Assembly (NCBI GenBank): GCA_017550535.1
Contig: JAFZOS010000081.1
Location: forward strand, 1 to 64,000
DNA length: 64,000 bases
Direction: 5' to 3'
Origin: Lachnospiraceae bacterium
GTDB lineage: Bacteria; Bacillota; Clostridia; Lachnospirales; Lachnospiraceae
This document shows, piece after piece, positions 51,704 to 60,957 of this stretch (position 1 is the first letter of the stretch; each line of letters begins with the position of its first letter). A program made the translations under genes and the position numbers. The notes below the pieces were generated by a model. The model saw only the letters and a list, made by a program, of their open reading frames with translations, was not told where the DNA came from and searched no databases.

Positions 51704-53197
51704 ATGGATAGAACGGAAGGAAGTAATAACCGTATACAAAAGATCATGATAGCGGCGGCCGCAAGCGGATCAGGGAAGACAGTGATCACATGCGGCCTTC
51801 TTGAAGCCTTAAAACGCAGGGGATATGATCCCGTGTCATTTAAATGCGGTCCGGATTACATCGATCCTATGTTTCACAGGCTTGTCCTCGGGATAGAGTC
51901 ACAGAACCTGGATACTTATCTTGCGGGAGCAAACGGCGTAAAGGCTGTAGTTGAAGAAGCATTAAAAGATGCCGGCGATAAGGGAAACGGCATTGCTGTC
52001 ATGGAAGGAGTCATGGGCATATATGACGGCATGTCTCCCGACTCCGTAAAAGGATCGTGTTATGAAATTGCAGAGATAACACACACGCCTATCATACTGA
52101 CTGTAAATGCGCAGGGTGTCGGAAGGACGGTAATAAGCCTGATAAAGGGAATACTTGCGGATGATGGGGAGCATCTTATAAAAGGGATCATCTTAAACAG
52201 GATGTCTGAGTCATATTATGATAAGATTCTTCCGCACTTAAGGGATGAGATAGCTGCCTTAAGAGATGATGTTTATATCATAGGACACATTCCGAAAAGC
52301 GATGATATGCAGCTGCTTAGCCGCCATTTAGGACTCATCCTGCCCGGGGAGATTGACGATATTAAGCAAAAGGTCGGTAAGATCGCGGATACCGTTGAAG
52401 AGTACTGTGATATCGATCTTATGATAAGGGCCGCGGAATCGACAGGTAAGATGATCGAGGATAAAAATCCGGTGCCTGAGAATGATCTTTATGGTAAAAC
52501 ATACACAGGCAGTACCTCTGATCATAAGGTAAAGCTTGCCGTTGCAAGGGATGAGGCATTCTGCTTCTACTACGGACAGAACTTAAAGCTTATGGAGCGG
52601 TCAGGGGTAAAGATAGATTATTTTTCACCGATCCATGATAAAACTATCCCCGACGGAGTATCCGGCATCCTTTTGGGAGGGGGTTATCCCGAACTTCACT
52701 TAAAGGAACTGGCATCAAATGATACGATGCTTAGATCGATAAGGGACGCCATTGATTCCGGTATGCCTTCCCTTGCGGAATGCGGAGGGTTCATGTACCT
52801 TCATGATGCGATAGAAGGACCGGATAAAAAAGTGTATAATATGGTGGGGATGATAGACGGTGTGTGCAGATATACCGGACATCTCGTAGATTTCGGCTAC
52901 GCCGGGATAGCGGGATACAGAAATGCCCCTCCAAAAGCAGGAAGATCAGATGATTTTATAAGGTCGCTCTGCGGTATGAGGGGGCATGAGTTCCACTATT
53001 ATGACAGCTCGTCAGAAGAAAAAGACATGGTGCTTGAAAAGGCCTCGACCGGTTTAAGATATGACGGTATGATAGCAGGCGACTGCAGCCTGTGGGGATT
53101 CTTACATCTTTATTATCCGTCAAAGCCTGAAGCCGTAAGAGCATTTGTTGAAGGTATGAAAAGATATGGAAAACGGTACGACTTTTTTTGCAAATAA
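51704..53197 (+). CDS. cbiA: Cobyrinic acid a,c-diamide synthase
   Basis: The 497-residue amidotransferase has the N-terminal ATP loop IAAAASGSGKTVITCGLLEA, PDYIDPMFH, and a C-terminal class I glutaminase domain with LAECGGFMYL (Cys nucleophile) and GHEFHYYD. It amidates the a and c side chains of cobyrinic acid using glutamine and ATP. It is slightly longer than the ~460 residues usual for the family. Its end overlaps the Cys-rich small gene by 32 bp. Confidence 0.94.
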   Translation: MDRTEGSNNRIQKIMIAAAASGSGKTVITCGLLEALKRRGYDPVSFKCGPDYIDPMFHRLVLGIESQNLDTYLAGANGVKAVVEEALKDAGDKGNGIAVMEGVMGIYDGMSPDSVKGSCYEIAEITHTPIILTVNAQGVGRTVISLIKGILADDGEHLIKGIILNRMSESYYDKILPHLRDEIAALRDDVYIIGHIPKSDDMQLLSRHLGLILPGEIDDIKQKVGKIADTVEEYCDIDLMIRAAESTGKMIEDKNPVPENDLYGKTYTGSTSDHKVKLAVARDEAFCFYYGQNLKLMERSGVKIDYFSPIHDKTIPDGVSGILLGGGYPELHLKELASNDTMLRSIRDAIDSGMPSLAECGGFMYLHDAIEGPDKKVYNMVGMIDGVCRYTGHLVDFGYAGIAGYRNAPPKAGRSDDFIRSLCGMRGHEFHYYDSSSEEKDMVLEKASTGLRYDGMIAGDCSLWGFLHLYYPSKPEAVRAFVEGMKRYGKRYDFFCK

Positions 53198-53399
53198 GGA
53201 CTGTAAGTACTATCCGTGTCATAAATGTGATGAGGACATAAACTGTCTTTTCTGTTACTGTCCGCTGTACAATATGGATTGCAAGGGCAGTTACACAATG
53301 ACCGAAAAGGACGGCAAACAGATTAAAAACTGTAAGAACTGCACATTCCCGCACCTTGCCGGTAATTATCCCGAGGTGATAAAGAGGCTGAAATCGTAA
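53166..53399 (+). CDS. Cysteine-rich small protein associated with cobalamin genes
   Basis: This 77-residue protein contains ten cysteines arranged in CxxC-like groups (CKYYPCHKC, CLFCYCPLYNMDC, CKNC). It matches the Cys-rich small domain found next to, or fused with, cobalamin biosynthesis genes in anaerobes. It probably binds zinc or an Fe-S cluster; its biochemical role is not established. It overlaps cbiA, so it is the last gene of the riboswitch operon. Confidence 0.8.
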   Translation: MENGTTFFANKDCKYYPCHKCDEDINCLFCYCPLYNMDCKGSYTMTEKDGKQIKNCKNCTFPHLAGNYPEVIKRLKS

Positions 53400-53429
53400 A
53401 TAAGGATATATGAACGGCGGAGGTATCTT

Positions 53430-55088
53430 ATGATAATAAGGAAAACTGTAAATGCCGACAGTACGGGGATCACACAGGCGGTGGAGATCACCGGGAAATT
53501 TCTGAAGGAATGTGGGGTAAAAGATAAGGAACTTAACAGATCCGTCCTTGCAGTGGAGGAGGCCGTGGGGAACCTTTGCGCTCATGCGGAAGAAGACGGT
53601 CGGATAGATTTAAGGATAAGATCGTTTTTGGGAAGGATCACCGTTGAACTGACTTCAAAAGGAGAAAGGTTTGATCCGACAGAAAACATGACCGCAGCAT
53701 CGATCCTTGACGAAGAGGTTGGTGAAGCGGCGCAGGAAATGATAAGCGGGATCATTCTAAAGTCCGTGGCTGAAGACCTTAAGTATCGCTATACTCATGG
53801 GGCAAACAGGATAAGCTTTACGATACTTAAGTCCCCAAGGCAGTTTCTGTATCGTACGCTCGGGGCAATGGCGGCAGCCGTTATCGTGGGGTTTGTGCTT
53901 TCTGCCCTTGGATTTGAGCAGTTTAATCATATGGCTGATTCTTATGTATTTATCCCGATAAGGACGATGTACATGAATGCCCTTAAAATGGTAGTCGCAC
54001 CCGTTGTTTTCTTTTCGATCATTTCATGTATAGTACAGTTTTCGGATATTTCCGAACTGGGTCGCGTCGGAGGACGCATCATACTTATCTATCTGACAAC
54101 AACGGTGCTTGCCGTGGCGGTAGGTATCGGATCGTTCAGTCTTTTTAAACCCGGAAACAAGCTGCCGCCCGATGCGGATGTGTGGGAATCATCGGCAGCC
54201 GAGCTGGCATCAAAGACCATGGATGTTTCAATAAAGGATATGATAGTCAGCATAGTTCCGGATGATTTTGTCGAGCCGTTCGTTGTATCAAACATGCTGG
54301 AACTTATCTTTTTAGCTGTTGTATGCGGGATCGCCGCAGGTCTGATAGGGCGCTATTCCGAGACTGTAAAGGATATATTTGAGGCTTTTAATGCGCTGTT
54401 TTTAAAGATCACGACAATGATCATACATTTCATGCCGGTGGCAGTATTCTGCTCAATCTGCTCGATGATGATGGACACCGGGATTAAAACAGTGATCTCG
54501 ATACTCGGTATATTCGGGACTTTTCTTTTCGGACTTGTGTGCATGATCATTGTCTACAGCCTTATCCTTGCCTTTGTGGGAAAGATAAATCCGCTGCCGT
54601 TCATAAAGAGTTATTTTCCGTCCATGGTACAGGTGTTTTCCATGGCATCCAGTAATGCATCGATACCGATAAACATGGAAGCATGCGACAGGCTGGGGAT
54701 ACCGAAAAAGATATACAGCCTGTCTATACCCCTTGGAGCAACAATTAATATGGACGGCACATGTGTGCATCTGGCGGTGTTTTCCCTTGCGCTTGCCAGG
54801 ATGTACGGAGTTGAGATAACTCGCGCGTCGATCATGGCAATAGTGATAACGATAATCGTTTTGTCCATAGGCGCTCCGGGCATTCCCGGTGCAGGCCTTA
54901 TATGCTTAAGCGTTCTGCTTACGCAGATAGGCGTACCGGCAGAAGCAATCGGACTTGTCATGGGTATCGATTCCCTTATCGGAATGTTTCGCTGCATGAG
55001 CAACTGTACTGGAGATGTGGCTGCAAGCGTCCTTGTAGCGAAACTTGAAGGGTCACTCGACAAAGACAAATATAATGCACCCGTCTAA
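53430..55088 (+). CDS. Dicarboxylate/amino-acid:cation symporter with N-terminal HATPase-like domain
   Basis: Residues 1 to about 130 resemble the GHKL/HATPase_c_2 fold of RsbW-type anti-sigma kinases: SVLAVEEAVGNLCAHA carries the N-box Glu/Asn positions, followed by VELTSKGERFDP (a degenerate G1-like Asp). Residues about 140-552 are a DAACS transporter (GltP/SstT type), with ~8 helices, the serine-rich SMASSNASIPINME hairpin and GATINMDGTC. The reading frame is continuous. The fusion suggests nucleotide- or partner-controlled transport of glutamate, aspartate, serine or dicarboxylates. It begins 30 bp after the cobalamin operon's last stop and could be read through from it. Confidence 0.88.
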   Translation: MIIRKTVNADSTGITQAVEITGKFLKECGVKDKELNRSVLAVEEAVGNLCAHAEEDGRIDLRIRSFLGRITVELTSKGERFDPTENMTAASILDEEVGEAAQEMISGIILKSVAEDLKYRYTHGANRISFTILKSPRQFLYRTLGAMAAAVIVGFVLSALGFEQFNHMADSYVFIPIRTMYMNALKMVVAPVVFFSIISCIVQFSDISELGRVGGRIILIYLTTTVLAVAVGIGSFSLFKPGNKLPPDADVWESSAAELASKTMDVSIKDMIVSIVPDDFVEPFVVSNMLELIFLAVVCGIAAGLIGRYSETVKDIFEAFNALFLKITTMIIHFMPVAVFCSICSMMMDTGIKTVISILGIFGTFLFGLVCMIIVYSLILAFVGKINPLPFIKSYFPSMVQVFSMASSNASIPINMEACDRLGIPKKIYSLSIPLGATINMDGTCVHLAVFSLALARMYGVEITRASIMAIVITIIVLSIGAPGIPGAGLICLSVLLTQIGVPAEAIGLVMGIDSLIGMFRCMSNCTGDVAASVLVAKLEGSLDKDKYNAPV

Positions 55089-55095
55089 GTTTGAA

Positions 55096-55124
55096 TTGAA
55101 AACACGTCTGAAAAAAGGTATACT
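55096..55124 (+). promoter_or_regulatory. Promoter of the FkbH-like gene
   Basis: TTGAAA (55096-55101) and TATACT (55119-55124) are spaced 17 bp, about 40 bp upstream of the ATG. Confidence 0.65.
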
Positions 55125-55165
55125 GAATGTATCATTTTTAATAACAGGAAAGGCTCATCATTCAC

Positions 55166-56944
55166 ATGCAGGAATTACAATATCCCTTTGACAGCAGATA
55201 TATAATCAAGAAGAAAAAGGCGATAAAACGGCAGCTTCTTGAGCAGGGCGGCAGCTTCCTTGACAAAAGGATCGCCGTTCTCGGAGGGTCCACGACGCAC
55301 GATGTATGCGCGATCATGGAACTGTTTCTTTTGGATCAGGGGATAAGGCCCGAGTTTTACGAATGTGAATATGCACAGTACTGGGAAGATGTAATGTTTG
55401 ATAACCCGGAGCTTGTTGCCTTTAAGCCGGATATCATATATATACATACGAGCAACAGGAATATAAGGCAGTATCCGCAGCTGTCGATGAGCGGAGCGGA
55501 AGTCGATGCTCTCCTCGAAGCGGATTATGACCACTTTTTAAAGTTGTGGGGTAAAATAGAAAACACATACCATTGTGCGGTTATACAGAATAACTTCGAG
55601 CACCCGTTTTACAGGCTGTTGGGTAATGCCGACGCAACCGACATACACGGAAGGGTCAGCTATATAAATCGCCTTAACGAAAAATTTGCAGCTTACGCAA
55701 GGGAGCATAAGGACTTTTTTATACAGGATATAAATTATCTGTCGGCTGCTTACGGACTTGATAAGTGGTCCGATCCGCTGTACTGGCATATGTATAAGTA
55801 CGCGCTGTCGATGGAAGCGATCCCGACCCTTGCCCATAATATCAGCAATATCATCAAGTCAATCTATGGAAAGAACAAAAAGGCGCTGGCACTTGACCTT
55901 GACAACACGCTGTGGGGCGGCATTGTCGGGGATGACGGGGTGGAGAACTTAGAGATCGGGCCCGAAACCTCGATGGGCCAGGTATATTCCGAGTTCCAGG
56001 GCTATGTTAAACAGCTTAAGGACATAGGCGTCATATTGAATGTATGCTCTAAGAATGAGGAAGAGAATGCGATCGCAGGACTTAACCATCCGGACGGTGT
56101 GCTTAAGCCGGATGATTTTATAATGATAAAGGCAAACTGGGATCCAAAGAGCAAGAACCTTGCGGATACCGCATCAGAGCTTAACCTTCTGCCCGAGTCA
56201 TTTGTATTTGTCGACGATAATCCCGCCGAACGCGAGATAGTAAGGACTCAGCTTAATGTTGTATCTCCCGAGATAGGCAGTGTCGAGGATTATATCAGGG
56301 TCATTGACCATTCGGGTTTCTTTGAAGTCACGAACCTTTCGGCAGACGATGCAAAGCGAAACGAGATGTATAAGGAGAATGCAAAGCGGGCACAGCTTGA
56401 GGCAAGCTTTGATAATTACGGTGATTATCTTGTTTCTCTTGAAATGAAGGGAACCATACGGGGTTTTGAACCCATATACATGGAAAGGATCGCCCAGCTT
56501 TCAAATAAAAGCAACCAGTTCAACTTAACGACCAGGCGCTATACAAGGGCCGAGATCGAGGAGATAGCAGGATCGGACGAATATATCGATATATATGGCA
56601 AGCTGGAAGACAAATTCGGTGACAACGGGGTGGTATCGGTAGTTATAGGCCATAAGAATGGCGACGTTCTTGACATGGATCTGTGGATAATGAGTTGCCG
56701 CGTGCTTAAGCGGGATATGGAATTTGCGATGATGGACGGGCTCGTTCACAAGGCACAGGAGGCCGGGATAAAGACGATCAGGGGTTATTATTACCCAACA
56801 CCCAAGAATAAAATGGTCATGGATTTTTATGGTCTGATGGGCTTTACTCTAATAAATGAAGATGATCAGGGAAACAGGACATGGGAATTTAAGGTGACGG
56901 ACAGTTATGAGGATCAAAACCGGTACATAGCGGTGAATGCCTGA
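55166..56944 (+). CDS. FkbH-like HAD-IIIC phosphatase/acyl-loading protein
   Basis: The 592-residue protein has an N-terminal ~230-residue SGNH-like domain (IAVLGGSTTHDV), then a HAD domain with ALDLDNTLWGG (D244, D246, T248) and FVFVDDNPAERE, and a C-terminal GNAT-like region. FkbH proteins load glyceryl or other three-carbon acyl units from central metabolism onto acyl carrier proteins. An ACP gene follows 54 bp downstream, supporting that job here. Product and final acceptor are unknown. Confidence 0.87.
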   Translation: MQELQYPFDSRYIIKKKKAIKRQLLEQGGSFLDKRIAVLGGSTTHDVCAIMELFLLDQGIRPEFYECEYAQYWEDVMFDNPELVAFKPDIIYIHTSNRNIRQYPQLSMSGAEVDALLEADYDHFLKLWGKIENTYHCAVIQNNFEHPFYRLLGNADATDIHGRVSYINRLNEKFAAYAREHKDFFIQDINYLSAAYGLDKWSDPLYWHMYKYALSMEAIPTLAHNISNIIKSIYGKNKKALALDLDNTLWGGIVGDDGVENLEIGPETSMGQVYSEFQGYVKQLKDIGVILNVCSKNEEENAIAGLNHPDGVLKPDDFIMIKANWDPKSKNLADTASELNLLPESFVFVDDNPAEREIVRTQLNVVSPEIGSVEDYIRVIDHSGFFEVTNLSADDAKRNEMYKENAKRAQLEASFDNYGDYLVSLEMKGTIRGFEPIYMERIAQLSNKSNQFNLTTRRYTRAEIEEIAGSDEYIDIYGKLEDKFGDNGVVSVVIGHKNGDVLDMDLWIMSCRVLKRDMEFAMMDGLVHKAQEAGIKTIRGYYYPTPKNKMVMDFYGLMGFTLINEDDQGNRTWEFKVTDSYEDQNRYIAVNA

Positions 56945-56998
56945 TCGCCGGGCAGTTTGAGGCAGTTTCGGATAGGGTTTTGACAGAAAGGAAAATAA

Positions 56999-57238
56999 AT
57001 GAACAGGGAAGAGATATACGAAAGGCTTAACGAGGTATTCCGTGAGGTTTTTGACAGGGATGACATTACGGTAAGTGATGAGACCACGGCGGCGGATGTG
57101 GAAGGATGGGACAGCCTTATACACATCACCCTTATGGATGCCGTTGAGGAGGAGTTTGATATCCGATTCGACATGAAGACGGTGGTTAAGCTTAAGAATG
57201 TCGGTGAACTTGTAAATGCAATCGAAAGATCAATATAA
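56999..57238 (+). CDS. Acyl carrier protein
   Basis: The 79-residue acidic protein has the phosphopantetheine site GWDSLIH with Ser39, and four predicted helices. It is the natural partner of the FkbH-like protein just upstream and differs from fatty-acid ACPs in context, as no fab genes are nearby. CAGAAAGGAAA precedes the ATG. Confidence 0.9.
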   Translation: MNREEIYERLNEVFREVFDRDDITVSDETTAADVEGWDSLIHITLMDAVEEEFDIRFDMKTVVKLKNVGELVNAIERSI

Positions 57239-57259
57239 GCACAGAAAGGAGAAGGCATT

Positions 57260-58339
57260 ATGAAGAAAATCGGTATGTTGACAAGCGGAGGTGACTGCCA
57301 GGCGCTTAATGCGGCTATGAGGGGTGTGGTTAAGTCACTGTGGTATACGCTGGGAGGAGACCAGGTTGAGATCTATGGTTTCAACAACGGCTACAGGGGG
57401 CTTATCTATCATGATTACAGGAAATTCGAGTTTAAGGATTTTTCGGGTATCCTGACCCGCGGCGGAACGATCCTCGGTACATCAAGGACCCCGTTTAAGA
57501 CGATAAGGGAACCCGATGAAAACGGCCTTGACAAGGTTGCTGCCATGAAGCAGACTTACTACAACTTAAACCTTGACTGCCTTGTGGTGCTCGGAGGAAA
57601 CGGAACCCATAAGACCGCACATCTGTTAAGTCAGGAAGGTCTTAACATAATAACGCTTCCCAAGACCATAGACAATGATCTTTACGGAACGGATATGACC
57701 TTCGGTTTCCAGAGTGCCGTTGATATAGCGGTTGATTGTATAGACTGTATCCACACGACAGCATCATCGCACGGTCGTGTGTTCATAGTTGAAGTTATGG
57801 GACATAAGGTAGGCTGGCTGACTCTTAATGCGGGTATCGCAGGCGGTGCCGACATTATCCTTATTCCCGAGATCCCTTATGATATGGATAAGATCGTTGA
57901 TGCGATCAACTTAAGGGTTAAGAGGGGCAGCTCATTCACCATCCTTGCGGTTGCAGAAGGTGCGATAAGCAAGCAGAAAGCAAAGATGAGCAAGAAGGAA
58001 CTTAAGGAATACATGGAAAAGAGTAAATATCCTTCGGTTTCATACGAGATCGCGGACGAACTTCAGAAGAGGACAGGTCAGGAAATAAGGGTTACCGTTC
58101 CCGGACATACCCAGCGAGGCGGCACACCCTGTGCATATGACCGTGTATTTGCAAGTCGCCTGGGAGCTGAAGCGGGAGAGCTTATCATGAAGGGTGAATA
58201 CGGATTCATGGTCGGCTACAGGAACAGGGAGATCGTTAAGGTTCCGCTTGATGATGTGGCAGGCAAGCTTAAATATGTATCTCCGGATGCAACGATCATC
58301 AAGGAAGCCAAGCTCCTTGGAATAAGCTTCGGAGATTAA
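57260..58339 (+). CDS. pfkA: 6-phosphofructokinase (PfkA superfamily)
   Basis: The 359-residue protein has LTSGGDCQALNAAMRG at the N-terminus, GGNGTHKTA (112-120), PKTIDND (134-140), and the effector/substrate block VEVMGHKVGWL. The Gly in GGNGT at the position that sets phosphoryl donor favours ATP, while the Lys of PKTIDND is typical of PPi-type and some ATP group III enzymes. The donor is therefore best called ATP-likely but unproven. It commits fructose-6-phosphate to glycolysis. GAAAGGAGAAGG precedes the ATG. Confidence 0.9.
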   Translation: MKKIGMLTSGGDCQALNAAMRGVVKSLWYTLGGDQVEIYGFNNGYRGLIYHDYRKFEFKDFSGILTRGGTILGTSRTPFKTIREPDENGLDKVAAMKQTYYNLNLDCLVVLGGNGTHKTAHLLSQEGLNIITLPKTIDNDLYGTDMTFGFQSAVDIAVDCIDCIHTTASSHGRVFIVEVMGHKVGWLTLNAGIAGGADIILIPEIPYDMDKIVDAINLRVKRGSSFTILAVAEGAISKQKAKMSKKELKEYMEKSKYPSVSYEIADELQKRTGQEIRVTVPGHTQRGGTPCAYDRVFASRLGAEAGELIMKGEYGFMVGYRNREIVKVPLDDVAGKLKYVSPDATIIKEAKLLGISFGD

Positions 58340-58349
58340 CGGAGGAAAT

Positions 58350-59915
58350 ATGTCTTACACCGCACTTTACAGGAAATGGCGGCCCGAGAAGTTCGAGGAT
58401 GTCAAGGGGCAGGATGCAATAGTCACCACCCTTAAAAACCAAATAATCCGTGACCGTATCGGACACGCCTATCTGTTCTGCGGTACGAGGGGCACCGGAA
58501 AGACGACGGTTGCAAAGATAGTGGCAAAGGCGGTAAACTGCGAGGCGCCCGTAAACGGCAGTCCGTGCGGAAAGTGCAAAAGCTGTATGTCTGTTGCCGA
58601 CGGGACATCGCTTAACGTGATCGAGATAGATGCGGCATCGAACAACGGTGTCGATAACATCAGGGAGATCAGGGACGAAGTCACCTATGCGCCCACGGAG
58701 GGAAGGTACAAGGTATATATCATCGATGAGGTGCATATGCTCTCGACAGGTGCGTTCAACGCGCTCCTAAAGACCCTGGAAGAACCGCCGTCGTATGTGA
58801 TATTCATCCTTGCGACCACAGAGGTACATAAGATACCCGTGACCATACTGTCAAGGTGCCAGAGGTATGACTTTAAGCGCATCCCCGTGGATACCATAAC
58901 GGAACGGCTTAACGAGCTTATGGAAGGCGAAGGGATAAAGGCCGAGGATAAGGCGGTAAGGTATATCGCCAGGGCGGCCGACGGTGCACTCCGTGATGCC
59001 TTAAGCCTTATGGACCAGTGCAATTCATTTTATTTCGGTCAGACACTTACATATGACAAGGTACTTGAAGTCCTCGGAGCCGTTGATACGGGTGTATTCT
59101 CTGAGCTTCTGTGTGCGGTCATAGCAAAGGATATAAGCGGAGCCGTAAGGATACTGGATGAAGTCGTGGCTCAGGGACGGGAGCTTACTCAGTTTGTTAT
59201 AGATTTTACGTGGTATTTAAGGAACCTAATGCTCGTAAAGACTGCCGAGGAAGATGGGGATATAGAAGAAGTCATTGATATGTCCTCCGAAAACCTTAAG
59301 CAGTTAAAGCGTGAGGCGGATGCCGTTGATATCGGCAGGATCATGCGATATATAAGGATATTCTCGCAGCTGTCGGGCGATATTAGGTATGCGGCTCAAA
59401 AGAGGATACTTATAGAGATCGCCATAGTTAAGCTTTGCAAACCCGCAATGGAAACCGATAATGAATCCATACTCGACCGTATAAGGGTCATCGAGGAGAA
59501 ATTCGAAAACGGTGATTTTGCAAGCATGAGTAACCCCGCAGAAAGGGAAGGCGGTGAAGACGGGGAAGATGTTAAAGCGCCAACCCTTCAGAGAGCCTTA
59601 CCCGAGGATTTAAAGAGGATTGTAAAAGAGTGGCCTAGGATAATATCCGAAGTTACGAATCCCGGACGGAGGATGCTTGGAAAGTGCGAGATTTCGGTCA
59701 CTGACGATGATAAACTGGTGGTCGCGGTGTTTGAGGAGACGAATTTTGAATACTTAAACAGTGATTCTTCCAGGGAGGAATTAAAGGGCGCCATAGAAGA
59801 AACGACAGGGAAGGCAGTAGAGTTTAATATCATTTCTGCCGGGACGAAGAAGGAATTCAAGCATAAATATCCCGATCTCAGTGTTATAAAAATGGAAGTT
59901 GATATCGAGGATTAG
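58350..59915 (+). CDS. dnaX: DNA polymerase III subunit gamma/tau
   Basis: The 521-residue clamp-loader subunit begins ALYRKWRPEKFEDVKGQDAIVTTL, with Walker A GTRGTGKTT, a zinc-binding CxxCxxC region (CEAPVNGSPCGKCKSC), Walker B IIDEVHML and the sensor 1 block TTEVHKIPVTILSRCQRYDF. The C-terminal ~150 residues are the tau-specific part. It assembles the sliding-clamp loader at the replication fork. No A6G-type slippery site for a shorter gamma form was noticed. It heads the conserved dnaX-ybaB-recR cluster, 10 bp after pfk. Confidence 0.95.
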   Translation: MSYTALYRKWRPEKFEDVKGQDAIVTTLKNQIIRDRIGHAYLFCGTRGTGKTTVAKIVAKAVNCEAPVNGSPCGKCKSCMSVADGTSLNVIEIDAASNNGVDNIREIRDEVTYAPTEGRYKVYIIDEVHMLSTGAFNALLKTLEEPPSYVIFILATTEVHKIPVTILSRCQRYDFKRIPVDTITERLNELMEGEGIKAEDKAVRYIARAADGALRDALSLMDQCNSFYFGQTLTYDKVLEVLGAVDTGVFSELLCAVIAKDISGAVRILDEVVAQGRELTQFVIDFTWYLRNLMLVKTAEEDGDIEEVIDMSSENLKQLKREADAVDIGRIMRYIRIFSQLSGDIRYAAQKRILIEIAIVKLCKPAMETDNESILDRIRVIEEKFENGDFASMSNPAEREGGEDGEDVKAPTLQRALPEDLKRIVKEWPRIISEVTNPGRRMLGKCEISVTDDDKLVVAVFEETNFEYLNSDSSREELKGAIEETTGKAVEFNIISAGTKKEFKHKYPDLSVIKMEVDIED

Positions 59916-59940
59916 AATAAAGCTTTAAGGAGGATGCATA

Positions 59941-60297
59941 ATGGCTAAAAGGGGCGGATTTCCGGGCGGCATGGGTATGCCCGGAAACATGAACAACCTT
60001 ATGAAGCAGGCGCAGAAGATGCAGAAGCAGATGGAAGAGAGCCAGAAAGCGCTCGAGGAGAAGGAATTCTCGGCATCTGCCGGCGGTGGTGCGGTTGAAG
60101 TAAAGGTATCGGGCAAGAAGGAGATCACTTCGGTCAAGCTTAAGGAGGAAGTGGTGGATCCCGATGATATAGAGATGCTCGAGGACCTTATCATGGCTGC
60201 GGTAAATGAGGCACTGCGGAAGGTTGAAGAAGAATCACAGAACAGCATGAGCAAGCTTACCGGCGGCCTGGGTATGGGAGGCGGATTCCCGTTTTAA
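59941..60297 (+). CDS. ybaB: YbaB/EbfC nucleoid-associated protein
   Basis: The 118-residue protein has a Gly/Met-rich N-terminus, a Lys/Gln/Glu helical region ([15 protein letters not shown]) and the conserved block [16 protein letters not shown], ending in a Gly-rich tail. YbaB dimers bind DNA and are nearly always encoded between dnaX and recR, as here. AAGGAGG precedes the ATG. Confidence 0.94.
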   Translation: MAKRGGFPGGMGMPGNMNNLMKQAQKMQKQMEESQKALEEKEFSASAGGGAVEVKVSGKKEITSVKLKEEVVDPDDIEMLEDLIMAAVNEALRKVEEESQNSMSKLTGGLGMGGGFPF

Positions 60298-60316
60298 AGA
60301 TAATAAGGGGTAAAAA

Positions 60317-60916
60317 ATGGAGTTATACAGCGGATATATAAGCAGGCTGATAGGGGAGTTGTCGGTACTGCCGGGGATCGGCAATAAATCGGCACAGCGT
60401 CTGGCATTCCATATAATAAACATGCCTAAGGAAAAGGTTGAAAACCTTGCAAATGCCATGACGGAAGCCAGGGAGAATATTAAATACTGCAGGGAATGCT
60501 TCACACTGACAGACAATGAGATATGTCCCGTGTGCAAAGATGCATCAAGGGATCATACCCAGATAATGGTCGTTGAGAATACAAGGGATATGACGGCTTA
60601 TGAAAAAACGGGCAAGTACAGCGGAGTATACCATGTACTTCACGGGGCCATCAATCCCAGCCTGGGCGTAGGACCCAACGACATAAAGCTTCCCGACCTT
60701 ATAAGGCGGCTTCAGGCGGGAGAAGTATCCGAGGTCATAATAGCGACCAATTCAAGCATTGAGGGTGAGACCACGGCGATGTATATCAGCAAGCTCATAA
60801 AGCCTACAGGCATAAAGGTAACACGCATTGCCAGCGGAGTTCCGGTAGGAGGCGAGCTTGAAAATATCGATGAGATAACACTGTCAAGGGCGTTGGATGC
60901 ACGTGTTGAGATCTAA
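60317..60916 (+). CDS. recR: Recombination mediator RecR
   Basis: The 199-residue protein has the helix-hairpin-helix LPGIGNKSAQRLAFH, a four-Cys zinc finger (CRECFTLTDNEICPVC), and the Toprim block VVENTRDMTAYEKTGKYSG. It works with RecO/RecF to load RecA at gaps. It is third in the dnaX-ybaB-recR cluster with a 19-bp gap. Confidence 0.95.
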   Translation: MELYSGYISRLIGELSVLPGIGNKSAQRLAFHIINMPKEKVENLANAMTEARENIKYCRECFTLTDNEICPVCKDASRDHTQIMVVENTRDMTAYEKTGKYSGVYHVLHGAINPSLGVGPNDIKLPDLIRRLQAGEVSEVIIATNSSIEGETTAMYISKLIKPTGIKVTRIASGVPVGGELENIDEITLSRALDARVEI

Positions 60917-60957
60917 GTAGTGAGTATAAAATGATCACTGAAAGAAAGGATGACAAG

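Noticed and set aside
57260..58339. PPi-dependent phosphofructokinase
   Set aside because: PKTIDND suggests it, but the Gly in GGNGT at the donor-site position favours ATP, so I did not assign PPi.
58350..59915. Possible programmed frameshift in dnaX
   Set aside because: No A6G slippery heptamer with a downstream stem was seen; the frame is one uninterrupted ORF.
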